Source of the DNA: Glaciecola petra | GTDB lineage: Bacteria; Pseudomonadota; Gammaproteobacteria; Enterobacterales; Alteromonadaceae | DNA length: 64,000 nt | Reading direction: 5' to 3' | NCBI RefSeq assembly: GCF_031846345.1 | Contig: NZ_JAVRHX010000008.1 | Location: 1-64,000, forward strand | Shown here: one piece after another, positions 33,489-41,526 of the stretch | How positions within the stretch are numbered: the stretch's first letter is position 1 | Layout of the letters: each line of letters opens with the position of its first letter | Notes under the pieces: model-generated | Told to the model about the DNA's origin: nothing | The model's input: the letters and a program-made list of their open reading frames with translations, nothing else | The model's database searches: none | Translations under genes and position numbers: made by a program

Positions 33489-33854
33489 CTAAGCCGCTTT
33501 TTGACGTGCAAACCACTCGTCATAACTCAAAAAATAGCTTTCATCCTTGCAGTCTGCTGGATAGGCGTATAAGCCAAATTTTTCGCCCTCTTGATGAGAT
33601 AAGACAATGGCGTATTTAGGAATTTGAGTAAGTTCATTGTGCATGGGATCCCATATAGGAACATGATAAGTACCTAATTTTAAGATAGGCACTTTAATCC
33701 CGTTTATTTCAGTGTAGTGATTAGGGACTGGATTCGGAATAGTTGCATAGATGCAATGAAAAGGGATATTAACTTGAACACCATCCCACCAAAAGCGCTC
33801 AACTTTTACCTTGTTAAACAAGCTTGACACGCTTTCTGGAATAACAGTATTCAT
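33489..33854 (-). CDS. hypothetical protein (121 aa), possibly CheW-like fold
   Basis: I do not recognise the gene. It is a soluble, beta-rich protein with no membrane segment. The pattern IPFHCIYATIPNPVPNHYTE, then INGIKVPILKLGTYHVPIWD and IPKYAIVLSHQEGEKFGLYA resembles the alternation of short strands in CheW-like domains (a VPN-like turn, a hydrophobic strand, then the final hydrophobic-G-FGL strand). This is weak visual resemblance only. A good ribosome-binding site (GAGGTAG) precedes the ATG at 33854. No chemotaxis gene is nearby. Confidence 0.7.
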   Translation of the reverse strand: MNTVIPESVSSLFNKVKVERFWWDGVQVNIPFHCIYATIPNPVPNHYTEINGIKVPILKLGTYHVPIWDPMHNELTQIPKYAIVLSHQEGEKFGLYAYPADCKDESYFLSYDEWFARQKAA

Positions 33855-34040
33855 TAGCTACCTCTGGTGCTTACTCAACATGAAAATGTTGTTCTTTGAT
33901 AATATGACAACTAGGTTTAATGGATTGTGTTTTCAAAAAATCTAGCGCCGCTGTATATCTATATATCCACCACTTTGACGTTTTTCTTTAGCCCCTTTTG
34001 CAAAATTCTCTTCAAATAGCGCCAATTGCTTGATGTTTAA

Positions 34041-34679
34041 TTATTTAAACACTTGCAAACTTATCATTTGAGCAGCGACTTGTTGGGCATGAACAGGTCT
34101 GTATTTTGCCAATGGTCCTAGCATAATAGGTGATATTAATTTAAGAATATTGGCTGCAATAGCTTCTCCCTGACGATACTCTTTTCTATCACCAAGCAAA
34201 ACTGATGGCCTCACTGCTGCAGCGTTGTCAAGCTGTGGCATAGTCAATATCGCATTCTCTAACTCGCCTTTCACTCGCAAATAAAAATTATTACTTTTGG
34301 CATTAGCACCCACTGAAGATATCCAAACAAAACTACTCGCACGTTGAGCTCTAGCAAGCTGCGCAGCCACATGGACAAATTCAAAATCAATACGTCTAAA
34401 CGCTTTTTTAGAACCGGCTTTTTTAATTGTCGTTCCTAGACAACAATAAACGTGATCGACAGTAAAATAGCCTTGGTAGTCTTGTAAGTAATCGAAATCA
34501 ATAACAATAGCTTGTATTTTATTTAGTGGATCATGATAGTCACGTTGAGCTAAGGGAGATCTCAACAAACAAGTGATATTACTATATTTATCATCCTGGC
34601 ATAGTTGATAAAGCAATGCCTTACCAACTAAACCTGAAGCACCTAAAACAATTGCTGTATATTGTTTTTTTGCCGCCAT
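34041..34679 (-). CDS. NAD(P)-binding oxidoreductase, atypical SDR (HTATIP2/TIP30-like)
   Basis: This 212-residue protein has the cofactor loop GASGLVGKALL (about residues 13-23), VYCCLGTTIKKAGSKKAF, WISSVGANAKSNNFYLRVKGELE (the Lys may serve as the SDR lysine) and VRPSVLLGDR. It matches the short YwnB/TIP30-like SDR group with unknown substrate. Its ATG lies 3 nt after the upstream PH-domain gene stop. After the TAA the same frame continues open for 33 codons to a TAG at 33942, which could be chance or a sign of a recent C-terminal truncation. Confidence 0.87.
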   Translation of the reverse strand: MAAKKQYTAIVLGASGLVGKALLYQLCQDDKYSNITCLLRSPLAQRDYHDPLNKIQAIVIDFDYLQDYQGYFTVDHVYCCLGTTIKKAGSKKAFRRIDFEFVHVAAQLARAQRASSFVWISSVGANAKSNNFYLRVKGELENAILTMPQLDNAAAVRPSVLLGDRKEYRQGEAIAANILKLISPIMLGPLAKYRPVHAQQVAAQMISLQVFK

Positions 34680-34682
34680 TTG

Positions 34683-35057
34683 TTAGGAGAAAAGCATATT
34701 TGCTAGGGTTTTTTGCACATCTGCAGCTAGCGATTTTTTAATTTCGATTTCAATAGGTGAACCCTGACCCGAAATCCAGATTTTAAGCTCGCAATCTGAA
34801 TCGAAGTTTCCTGCAGTTTGCACATTAAACTGCGTAATCGATTTATACGGAATACTTAGATAATCAACTTTTTTACCAGTCATGCCTTGCTTATCAATAT
34901 TGATAAGACGTTTGTTAGTAAACACGTGTAAGTCACGTACCATTTTATAAGCATGCATTACTTGCTCGTTATCTGCTAAAACAGCACTCAATTCTTCATT
35001 TATTTCGCCGGCATCTGCTTCACTTGCATTGCCCATTAAAGAGTCTAATAAACCCAT
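34683..35057 (-). CDS. bacterial PH-domain protein
   Basis: This 124-residue protein carries a single bacterial pleckstrin-homology domain. A helical leader of about 30 residues precedes the beta fold: VRDLHVFTNKRLINIDKQGMTGKKVDYLSIPYKSI, then the strand CELKIWISG and a final amphipathic helix (SLAADVQKTLANMLFS). Such domains bind lipids or proteins; the ligand is unknown. The ribosome-binding site AAGGAA precedes the ATG. It is the first gene of a two-gene unit with the NAD(P)-binding protein gene. Confidence 0.87.
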   Translation of the reverse strand: MGLLDSLMGNASEADAGEINEELSAVLADNEQVMHAYKMVRDLHVFTNKRLINIDKQGMTGKKVDYLSIPYKSITQFNVQTAGNFDSDCELKIWISGQGSPIEIEIKKSLAADVQKTLANMLFS

Positions 35058-35213
35058 AAATATTCCTTAGTGTTTTGCTGGTGAATGACATACGCTAGAA
35101 CATGTTGACATAAGATGCAATCCAAAGCGTAAATTGTGCTAGAGTTAGATGTCTCAAATATAAACCAAACTATTATTATGTCTTTTGAAAACCTGAAATA
35201 GGAAACGTCATAA

Positions 35214-36230
35214 ATGATTGAATTTAATGATATTTTACAAGCTCATGCTCGTATAAAATCTATCGTTAAACATACCGAAGTCGTACATTCTAAACTGTTA
35301 AATAAATGGATGGGCCATGAGATTTTTTTCAAAGTCGAATGCATGCAAACCACCGGTGCATTTAAGCTTAGAGGCGCAAGTAACTTTTTAGCTAAACTTG
35401 CTGAACAAGAGAGCCTACCAAAGCACATAGTTGCAAACTCGTCAGGAAACCATGCGCAGGCGGTCGCGTTTGCAGCGAAACAATTCAATATACCAGTTAC
35501 TATTTACGCAACGAGTAATATCTCGAGTATTAAGGCTGCCGCGACAAAGCATTATGGTGCTGAACTGAAACTTTTTGATACTCGATTACAAGCAGATTCT
35601 GCTGTTCAAGAAGCGGCGTCTGAAAAAGATGTCGTATGGATACCGCCTTTTAATCATCCGGACATTATTGCAGGACAAGGAACCGCTTGCCTAGAGGCCT
35701 TACAAAGTATAGACAATATAAATGCCGTGTTTGCGCCTTGTGGAGGTGGAGGGTTACTATCGGGTACTTATGTGTGCGCTAAGCATTTTGATCCGCAAAT
35801 TAAGGTGATTGGCGCAGAACCACTTGCTGCAAATGATGCAGCCCAATCATTACGCAATGGCCGCATAATTAGCCTACAACAAACGCCAAAAACGCTAGCT
35901 GATGGCGCAGCAACACCATCGGTTGGACATCATACTTACGAGATTTTACAGCAACTCGACGGTTTTTATGAAGTAAATGAAACAGACATTGCGTATTGGA
36001 CTCAATGGTTGCATCATCTATTAAAAATGCATATTGAGCCGACCTGTGCCATGACGATGCAAGCCGTCGCAGAGTGGTTGAATGACCAAGTTTCGCCACA
36101 ACGTGTTATGGTAATAATATCTGGCGGAAATATAAGCGCTACAAGCATGCAAAACGTGTGGGCCCATGATCACTTAACTAAATTACCTAGTTTGGGCCAA
36201 ACTCACTTGAATAATTTATCAAATAAATAG
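35214..36230 (+). CDS. PLP-dependent threonine/serine dehydratase (or serine racemase)
   Basis: This 338-residue fold-type II PLP enzyme has the lysine that binds PLP in the motif GAFKLRGA (about Lys52), the substrate loop NSSGNHAQAVA and the phosphate cradle CGGGGLLSG. There is no C-terminal ACT domain, so it is a catabolic, TdcB-like or serine-racemase-like form rather than biosynthetic IlvA. Products would be 2-oxobutanoate or pyruvate and ammonia, or D-serine. The gene is followed after 7 nt by an amidohydrolase gene, likely in the same transcript. Confidence 0.9.
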   Translation: MIEFNDILQAHARIKSIVKHTEVVHSKLLNKWMGHEIFFKVECMQTTGAFKLRGASNFLAKLAEQESLPKHIVANSSGNHAQAVAFAAKQFNIPVTIYATSNISSIKAAATKHYGAELKLFDTRLQADSAVQEAASEKDVVWIPPFNHPDIIAGQGTACLEALQSIDNINAVFAPCGGGGLLSGTYVCAKHFDPQIKVIGAEPLAANDAAQSLRNGRIISLQQTPKTLADGAATPSVGHHTYEILQQLDGFYEVNETDIAYWTQWLHHLLKMHIEPTCAMTMQAVAEWLNDQVSPQRVMVIISGGNISATSMQNVWAHDHLTKLPSLGQTHLNNLSNK

Positions 36231-36237
36231 GTTAACA

Positions 36238-37908
36238 ATGAAAGCAACTTCTCTCACTTTTCTTTTACTATCTTGTGCCCTGTTGAGTTTTTCAATTAGC
36301 GCTCAAGAAAAAACAAAATATATTAATGCAAATGGCTACACCTTAAATGATAGTGGTGAACTTCTTCGCTTCAGGCAGTTTGTGGTTTTAGACGACAAAA
36401 TTGTATCGATTGATGAAAGAAGTGAGCATAGTAAAAATATAGATATTGTTGATCTAAAAGGAAAAACAGTCTTACCTGGTTTAATCGATGCACATGGCCA
36501 CATTTTAGGATTAGGTGCAAACTTACTCGAAGTGGATTTACGCAATACAAAAAGCGAACAAGAAGCCGTTCAGCGAGTGCTTGCTTTTGTAAGTAAATAT
36601 AAAGCCTCTAACAATACTGCTCCTAAATGGGTGATAGGGAGAGGTTGGAATCAAGTATTGTGGCCAAGTAAATCATTTCCATCCAAGGCCTCGTTAGATA
36701 AATTTTTTCCAGATGTACCAGTCTACCTGTCGCGCATAGACGGTCATGCTGCTTGGGTCAATTCAAAGGCTTTAACCCTCGCAAATATCACTAAATCAAC
36801 AATATCCCCGTCTGGAGGCGAGATCATCATAGACGCCACTGGCGAGCCGACTGGCGTTCTTATTGACAACGCCGAATACTTAGTTACCTCACTCATTCCA
36901 AAGCCTGATAAAGCAACTATAGAAGCACAGTTTTTAGCTGCCATGAATCATTTAATCAGTTTGGGTATCACCAGTGCACACGATGCTGGCATAAATAAAA
37001 CAATCCGTGACTTTTATATCGATAAAGCTGAAAGTGAGCAAATACCAATGCGTATATACGCAATGTTAGCAGCGACTGATCCTCAGCTATTGCAAATGCT
37101 CAAAGATGGACATTATGAAGATAGTAACAATACCTTGAGTATACGCAGCGTCAAAGCATATGGCGACGGCGCATTAGGCAGTAGAGGCGCCGCCTTGCTT
37201 AAACCCTACTCTGACGATCCTGACAATAGCGGCTTATTAGTAACTGCTGAGGAAAAACTACCCAGTTTATTTAACACGATCATAGGCGCAAATTTTCAGC
37301 TGAATTTTCATGCTATCGGCGATCGCGCAAATAGACTTGCCTTGCAACAATTTGCACGTACTTTTGAAAATTTCCCTGAAAACAAGTCAAGACATAGAAT
37401 AGAACATGCCCAGGTTATAGCGGTTGAAGACATTCCCCTCTTTGAAGAATTTGGCATCATCCCTTCGATGCAGCCCACACACGCTACTAGCGATATGAAT
37501 ATGGCCGAAGATAGAATAGGTAAAGCGCGTTTGAAAGGTGCTTATGCTTGGCAAACGTTTTTAAACCAAGGCACACCAATTGCGTTTGGTTCAGATTTTC
37601 CGGTGGAACTTGCGAACCCTTTTCATGGTTTACACGCCGCTATCACTAGACAAAATGACCAAAAACAGCCAAAAGACGGTTGGATTGCAAATGAGCGTGT
37701 CTCAAGACAAGCGGCCTTAAAAGGATTCACTCTTGATGCAGCTTATGCCGCTTTTCAAGAAAACATGCTGGGCAGCCTTGAAGTTGGCAAAAAAGCTGAT
37801 TTTATAGTGATAGATAAAGACTATTTTGAAATCGAAGCCTCTGAAATACGCGATATCCAAGTGCTAGCAACCTACGTCAACGGCAATTTGGTGTATGCTA
37901 TAGATTAG
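36238..37908 (+). CDS. secreted amidohydrolase, YtcJ-like metal-dependent hydrolase
   Basis: This 556-residue protein has a Sec signal peptide (cleavage near SISA-QE, residue 22-23). The amidohydrolase barrel has the metal motif VLPGLIDAHGH (about residues 76-86), a later NFHAIGD, HRIEHAQ and the terminal GSDFPVE with the catalytic Asp. This order is that of the amidohydrolase_3 group (YtcJ/N-substituted formamide deformylase). The substrate is unknown. It acts in the periplasm or outside. It follows the PLP enzyme by 7 nt. Confidence 0.88.
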   Translation: MKATSLTFLLLSCALLSFSISAQEKTKYINANGYTLNDSGELLRFRQFVVLDDKIVSIDERSEHSKNIDIVDLKGKTVLPGLIDAHGHILGLGANLLEVDLRNTKSEQEAVQRVLAFVSKYKASNNTAPKWVIGRGWNQVLWPSKSFPSKASLDKFFPDVPVYLSRIDGHAAWVNSKALTLANITKSTISPSGGEIIIDATGEPTGVLIDNAEYLVTSLIPKPDKATIEAQFLAAMNHLISLGITSAHDAGINKTIRDFYIDKAESEQIPMRIYAMLAATDPQLLQMLKDGHYEDSNNTLSIRSVKAYGDGALGSRGAALLKPYSDDPDNSGLLVTAEEKLPSLFNTIIGANFQLNFHAIGDRANRLALQQFARTFENFPENKSRHRIEHAQVIAVEDIPLFEEFGIIPSMQPTHATSDMNMAEDRIGKARLKGAYAWQTFLNQGTPIAFGSDFPVELANPFHGLHAAITRQNDQKQPKDGWIANERVSRQAALKGFTLDAAYAAFQENMLGSLEVGKKADFIVIDKDYFEIEASEIRDIQVLATYVNGNLVYAID

Positions 37909-37946
37909 GCTTTACGGATTTCAGTCTTCACGCTACTTCATGCTAG

Positions 37947-38495
37947 TTAAAATGCATCTAGCATGGATTGTGTGTAGTTATTGGGGTCAATACTCAGTTG
38001 GTACTTTTGCATCAACGTATCAAGTGCCAACTGTTCTATCGCTAATTCATCCATGACAATTGCGTTGTCATCTAATTCCCATAATAGGCGCGAGCCAGCA
38101 TAGCTAAATTGTAAAGCTGTTAAGGCATTAACATCCCCTTTTTTTGCTGATTTCTTTATATTATGCATTTTGCGCGTAATCTTATTTAGCGCTTGTTTTA
38201 GCTCCCATACATAAACAACTTCTAACATAAAGGGGTGTTGTCTGCTCTTATTCAGACACCAAGCAATAAAAATGCTAGTCAACATAACACCGCTTAAATT
38301 CCAATGAAAATGACTGCCATCTTCATTAGGAAAAAACGCTATTAATGTTTGAGAAATTACCAAACTGCCTATTGCCAACAGCGCGATACAAGCAATAAAG
38401 ACATATCTTAAATGACTACGATAACGTGCCTTACTGATTTTTATGAGTTGCACTTCTTTTGAAAGTACTTTTTTTGCAGACAATTTATTTGGCAA
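37947..38495 (-). CDS. DUF3087 family membrane protein
   Basis: This 182-residue protein has two membrane segments (about 30-50 and 64-82), followed by a helical cytoplasmic domain. The block HPFMLEVVYVWELKQALNKITRKMHNIKKSAKKGDVNALTALQFSYAGSRLLWELDDN... fits DUF3087. Function is unknown. The start is a TTG at 38495 with AAGG upstream. It is the last gene behind dinB and the DUF1653 gene, so it is probably in their transcript. Confidence 0.8.
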   Translation of the reverse strand: MPNKLSAKKVLSKEVQLIKISKARYRSHLRYVFIACIALLAIGSLVISQTLIAFFPNEDGSHFHWNLSGVMLTSIFIAWCLNKSRQHPFMLEVVYVWELKQALNKITRKMHNIKKSAKKGDVNALTALQFSYAGSRLLWELDDNAIVMDELAIEQLALDTLMQKYQLSIDPNNYTQSMLDAF

Positions 38496-38516
38496 AATAG
38501 CTACCTTTTAGAACAA

Positions 38517-38732
38517 TCATAAGGTAGTCGAGACAAAAGAAAATCGTTCGACAGTTCCCGATTCTAGTTCCACTTTTTCAAAAAACATGTCATAAGGCCT
38601 TACCCAAAGTGTTTTTTCACCATATAAGGGCCTGTAAAGGACCAAGGTGGATTCATCTTCTGAATGCTTTACAACATCAATCACTTCGTATTTACCGCCC
38701 TTAAAATGACGATATAAGCCTTTTTTAAACAT
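38517..38732 (-). CDS. DUF1653 domain protein
   Basis: This 71-residue soluble protein is one complete DUF1653 domain: GLYRHFKGGKYEVI, VVKHSEDESTLVLYRPLYG and LWVRPYDMFFEKV are its hallmarks. The domain is small and all-beta with no known role. The ATG lies 7 nt after the dinB stop, so it is in the same operon. Confidence 0.88.
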   Translation of the reverse strand: MFKKGLYRHFKGGKYEVIDVVKHSEDESTLVLYRPLYGEKTLWVRPYDMFFEKVELESGTVERFSFVSTTL

Positions 38733-38739
38733 TAATATA

Positions 38740-39801
38740 TTACTCCAAGTTTAAAGATAATTGGGCAGAAGCAGTTTTTTTATCAGTAAAACCGATAAAT
38801 ATTCCCAATAAGCGAGCATCTTTGTTATTACGTCTTTGCCAAGCCTCTTGCAATAAACTTAAAAAAACCGCTTTATCCAATGTTTGGCTTTTATGCTCTT
38901 TCGTGGTTTGCCTAAAATCTGCAAATTTAATTTTGACACCCAGTTTATCAATTTGTCGCTTTTCAATATGTTTTTGAGCACGACCTAACAACGACGGATA
39001 CAAATTATCTATCAAATACTCTTCGAGCACACTTAAACTTGCAATATTTTCTGAGAAAGTACGTTCAACTGCGACTGACTTTCTCACCCGGCTGGTTTCC
39101 ACTCCTCTATTATCAATACCCTGGCACTTTTTCCACAAGCTCAAACCAAATTTACCAAAATTATCGGCTAATTTTGCCTCCGTCAAGGCTCTGATATCTT
39201 TCCCGGTGGTCCAACCCAGTTCATTTAATTTTGCAAAGGTCACTTTTCCAACACCCGGTATTTTATTTAATGGTAAGTTTTCAATAAAAGGCACAACTTG
39301 ATCGGGTTTAACTAAATACTGCCCGTTGGGTTTGTTCATGTCTGACGCAATTTTTGCTAAAAACTTTAAAGGTGCGATCCCTGCAGAAGCAGTCAGCCCC
39401 AATTCTTGATGAATCTTAAGTCTAATATCTTGGGCGATTAGGGTAGCTGACCCTGCAAACATGGAGCAATCTGAGACGTCTAAATAGGCCTCATCGAGGG
39501 ACAATGGTTCGATTAATTGAGTGTAACGCTGAAAAATCTCTCTAATTTTAGTGCTTACATCCTGATAAACCTGCATTCTGCCGGGCACAATGATCAGGTC
39601 TGGACACAGCCTTTTTGCATGTGAGCTAGGCATAGCAGAACGCACACCAAACTCCCTTGCTAAATAATTACAAGTTGACAGCACGCCTCTTTGGGATGAT
39701 TTACCACCCACCGCAACAGGCTTATTGGCTAAGATAGGGTTATCTCGTATTTCAACAGACACATAAAATGCGTCCATATCGACATGAATAAATTTCCGCA
39801 T
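38740..39801 (-). CDS. dinB: DNA polymerase IV (Y-family)
   Basis: DinB is an error-prone translesion polymerase. The palm carries the catalytic acidic motifs HVDMDAFYVSVE (residues 7-18) and SLDEAYLDV (about 102-110). The steric gate is Phe13 of the first motif. The fingers (KPVAVGG and YLAREFGVRSAMP), the helix-hairpin-helix (KIPGVGKVTFAKL) and a little-finger domain follow. The C-terminus AQLSLNLE resembles the beta-clamp binding motif QLxLxL. The length of 353 residues is standard. I see no clear LexA box in the upstream 300 bp. Confidence 0.95.
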   Translation of the reverse strand: MRKFIHVDMDAFYVSVEIRDNPILANKPVAVGGKSSQRGVLSTCNYLAREFGVRSAMPSSHAKRLCPDLIIVPGRMQVYQDVSTKIREIFQRYTQLIEPLSLDEAYLDVSDCSMFAGSATLIAQDIRLKIHQELGLTASAGIAPLKFLAKIASDMNKPNGQYLVKPDQVVPFIENLPLNKIPGVGKVTFAKLNELGWTTGKDIRALTEAKLADNFGKFGLSLWKKCQGIDNRGVETSRVRKSVAVERTFSENIASLSVLEEYLIDNLYPSLLGRAQKHIEKRQIDKLGVKIKFADFRQTTKEHKSQTLDKAVFLSLLQEAWQRRNNKDARLLGIFIGFTDKKTASAQLSLNLE

Positions 39802-39914
39802 TAGCTAAGTAAAACACCTTAAGCTGTATATATAACCAGTATTATTCATTAATTTTATTAAATTATCCAGTGCTTTCAGCAACAAACAATTAAAGCTGAC
39901 ATCTAAGAAAAATA

Positions 39915-40101
39915 TTATTTCTGGATATCGTCTTACTTATCGGTTGCGGGAATCGTCTTTCCTGCGGAGGCACTGAGGGCTCCCCATTAATAAGGGCTAT
40001 TTTAGGATATCTCAGCTTCCGCTGAGATAACAATGTTTAACGAATGGCATTTCACTTACGCGGATCTAACTGGGTAAGTGTCCGTAGATAACGAGAAATA
40101 A
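39915..40101. repeat. 187-bp hairpin-rich element with imperfect terminal inverted repeats (MITE-like or RNA)
   Basis: The 309-bp gap between dinB and nqrM holds no gene. Its ends, TTATTTCTGGATATC (39915-39929) and GATAACGAGAAATAA (40087-40101), are inverted repeats with 13 of 15 matches. Inside are hairpins: GCGGGAA/TTCCTGC (39946-39965), TATCTCAGC/GCTGAGATA with loop TTCC (40008-40029), and CACTTAC/GTAAGTG (40053-40080). No target-site duplication is visible. It might be a decayed mobile repeat, a small RNA, or a terminator for nqrM. Confidence 0.45.
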
Positions 40102-40110
40102 GGGAACTTC

Positions 40111-40344
40111 CTAAAGGATCTGGTTATCCTTCCAGTCTTTTAATTTTTCTTTTCTCAGCGCTTCTTTTTCTAAGCGGGCCTTTTTACGATCGCAAGGTTC
40201 AGGACAATCGCAAGCCTTTTCAACACCTAAAGCACCTAAACCACCACACGAGCCCGATATGCTTTTTTTCTGCAGAATGTAACCAATAGCCATAGCGAAT
40301 GACATTAATAGAAAAAACCCGAAGGCTAAAATAAAAGTACTCAC
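40111..40344 (-). CDS. nqrM: Na+-NQR maturation protein NqrM (DUF539)
   Basis: NqrM is needed to assemble Na+-translocating NADH:quinone reductase, probably by delivering iron for the metal centre between NqrD and NqrE. The 77-residue protein has one N-terminal membrane helix (about residues 3-24) and the family signature ISGSCGGLGALG, then CDCPEPC. The four cysteines are 33, 45, 47 and 51. The C-terminus is strongly basic. The start is a GTG at 40344 with GGGGA upstream. It directly follows apbE, as in many NQR operons. Confidence 0.95.
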   Translation of the reverse strand: MSTFILAFGFFLLMSFAMAIGYILQKKSISGSCGGLGALGVEKACDCPEPCDRKKARLEKEALRKEKLKDWKDNQIL

Positions 40345-40366
40345 CTATTTTCCCCTGTTTGTATTT

Positions 40367-41401
40367 TCATTGAATGGTTTTAACCCTGCTTGCATAAACT
40401 TCCGATTGATATTCGACAAATTCGTTCATTTCTTTCGTAATAAATAGCGCGGCTATACCCTCTTTATTTGCCAATTCCATGCCTTTCTCCTTGCCCATCA
40501 CAATTAAAGCAGTTGCTAATCCGTCGGCATGTATCGATTTATCACTAACTACAGTTACTGCAACCAATTTGTGTTGTATTGGGTAGCCGGTTTTTGGATC
40601 GATTAAATGCGAATAACGAATACCATCTTCTTCATAATACCGCCGGTAATCGCCAGAAGAGGCTAAAGCTCCATCTCCAATTGATATTATACGTTGCACA
40701 GCGCGCTTATCGCTAATCGGTTTTTCTATGGCTATCAACCAGTCTTGACCCACTGACTTATATCCAGATACTCGTAACTCACCACCAATCTCAACTAAGT
40801 AATTATTAATACCAAACGACTCGAGTAATTCAGCAATAGCATCAACACCGTAGCCCTTAGCAATTGTCGACAAATCTATATAAACATTTTCGTGAGATTT
40901 GGTCACACCACGATTTTCTAGGCGAAACTTATCTATTCCTACAAACTGACTCACTTTAGAAAGTTGCTCTGATGTTGGCACCTTCTCAGGTTTAGCACTT
41001 GGACCAAATCCCCACAAATTAACTAAGGGGCCAACTGTAATATCTAACATACCTTCACTTAACACATTTAATTTCTGAGCTTCCTGAATAACATAATTTG
41101 TTTGCTCTGATATTGGAAAAGTAATATCAGCTGGGGCTTGATTCAATAAAGAAAGCTCTGAGTCCGCAATGTAAGTAGACATAAGTTGATTGATATTAAT
41201 TAACAGCTCATCAATTTTACTGTGTAATTGCATACTGCCAAATTGGGCCTGACTTCCTACCGGTTCAACATATTTTACTTCGTATGTTGTTCCCATCGTT
41301 AAACCGTTTAGTGTGACAAGTTTGGCTGTTTTATCTGCATTGTCGCAACTAGACAACAGTAAAACCGACGCCGCTAAAAAGCATAAATAAAGATGTTTCA
41401 T
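40367..41401 (-). CDS. apbE: FAD:protein FMN transferase (lipoprotein)
   Basis: ApbE attaches FMN through a phosphodiester bond to threonines of NqrB and NqrC. The protein is a lipoprotein (lipobox LLSSC, Cys19 from this start). The family blocks GLTMGTTYEVKYV, LSEGMLDITVGPLVNLWGFGP, IDLSTIAKGYGVD and HLIDPKTGYPI are present, as is the magnesium/FAD-binding C-terminal SIHADGLATALIVMG. I prefer the ATG at 41401 because GGGAG sits four nt upstream; the ATG at 41404 is too close. A terminator lies between nqrF and this gene, so apbE-nqrM may have a separate promoter or rely on partial read-through. Confidence 0.95.
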   Translation of the reverse strand: MKHLYLCFLAASVLLLSSCDNADKTAKLVTLNGLTMGTTYEVKYVEPVGSQAQFGSMQLHSKIDELLININQLMSTYIADSELSLLNQAPADITFPISEQTNYVIQEAQKLNVLSEGMLDITVGPLVNLWGFGPSAKPEKVPTSEQLSKVSQFVGIDKFRLENRGVTKSHENVYIDLSTIAKGYGVDAIAELLESFGINNYLVEIGGELRVSGYKSVGQDWLIAIEKPISDKRAVQRIISIGDGALASSGDYRRYYEEDGIRYSHLIDPKTGYPIQHKLVAVTVVSDKSIHADGLATALIVMGKEKGMELANKEGIAALFITKEMNEFVEYQSEVYASRVKTIQ

Positions 41402-41486
41402 CATACTCCCATTCAGTTTGTTCAGTTGAACTAGCTAATAAGCTACACTCTATGCTTGTGTTATGTATTCAATCTTAAACAATAAT

Positions 41487-41512
41487 AAAAAAGGGGCAAA
41501 CGCCCCTTTTTT
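41487..41512 (-). terminator. rho-independent terminator after nqrF
   Basis: The 11-bp stem AAAAAAGGGGC/GCCCCTTTTTT with loop AAAC lies between nqrF and apbE. It has T-runs on both strands; the relevant one here is the minus strand. Confidence 0.9.
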
Positions 41513-41526
41513 GTAGATGACTAAGC

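Noticed and set aside
33876..33891. Hairpin CAACAT-GAAA-ATGTTG upstream of the 121-aa protein gene
   Set aside because: No plus-strand gene ends here and it has no clear role for the minus-strand gene; left as an isolated small inverted repeat.
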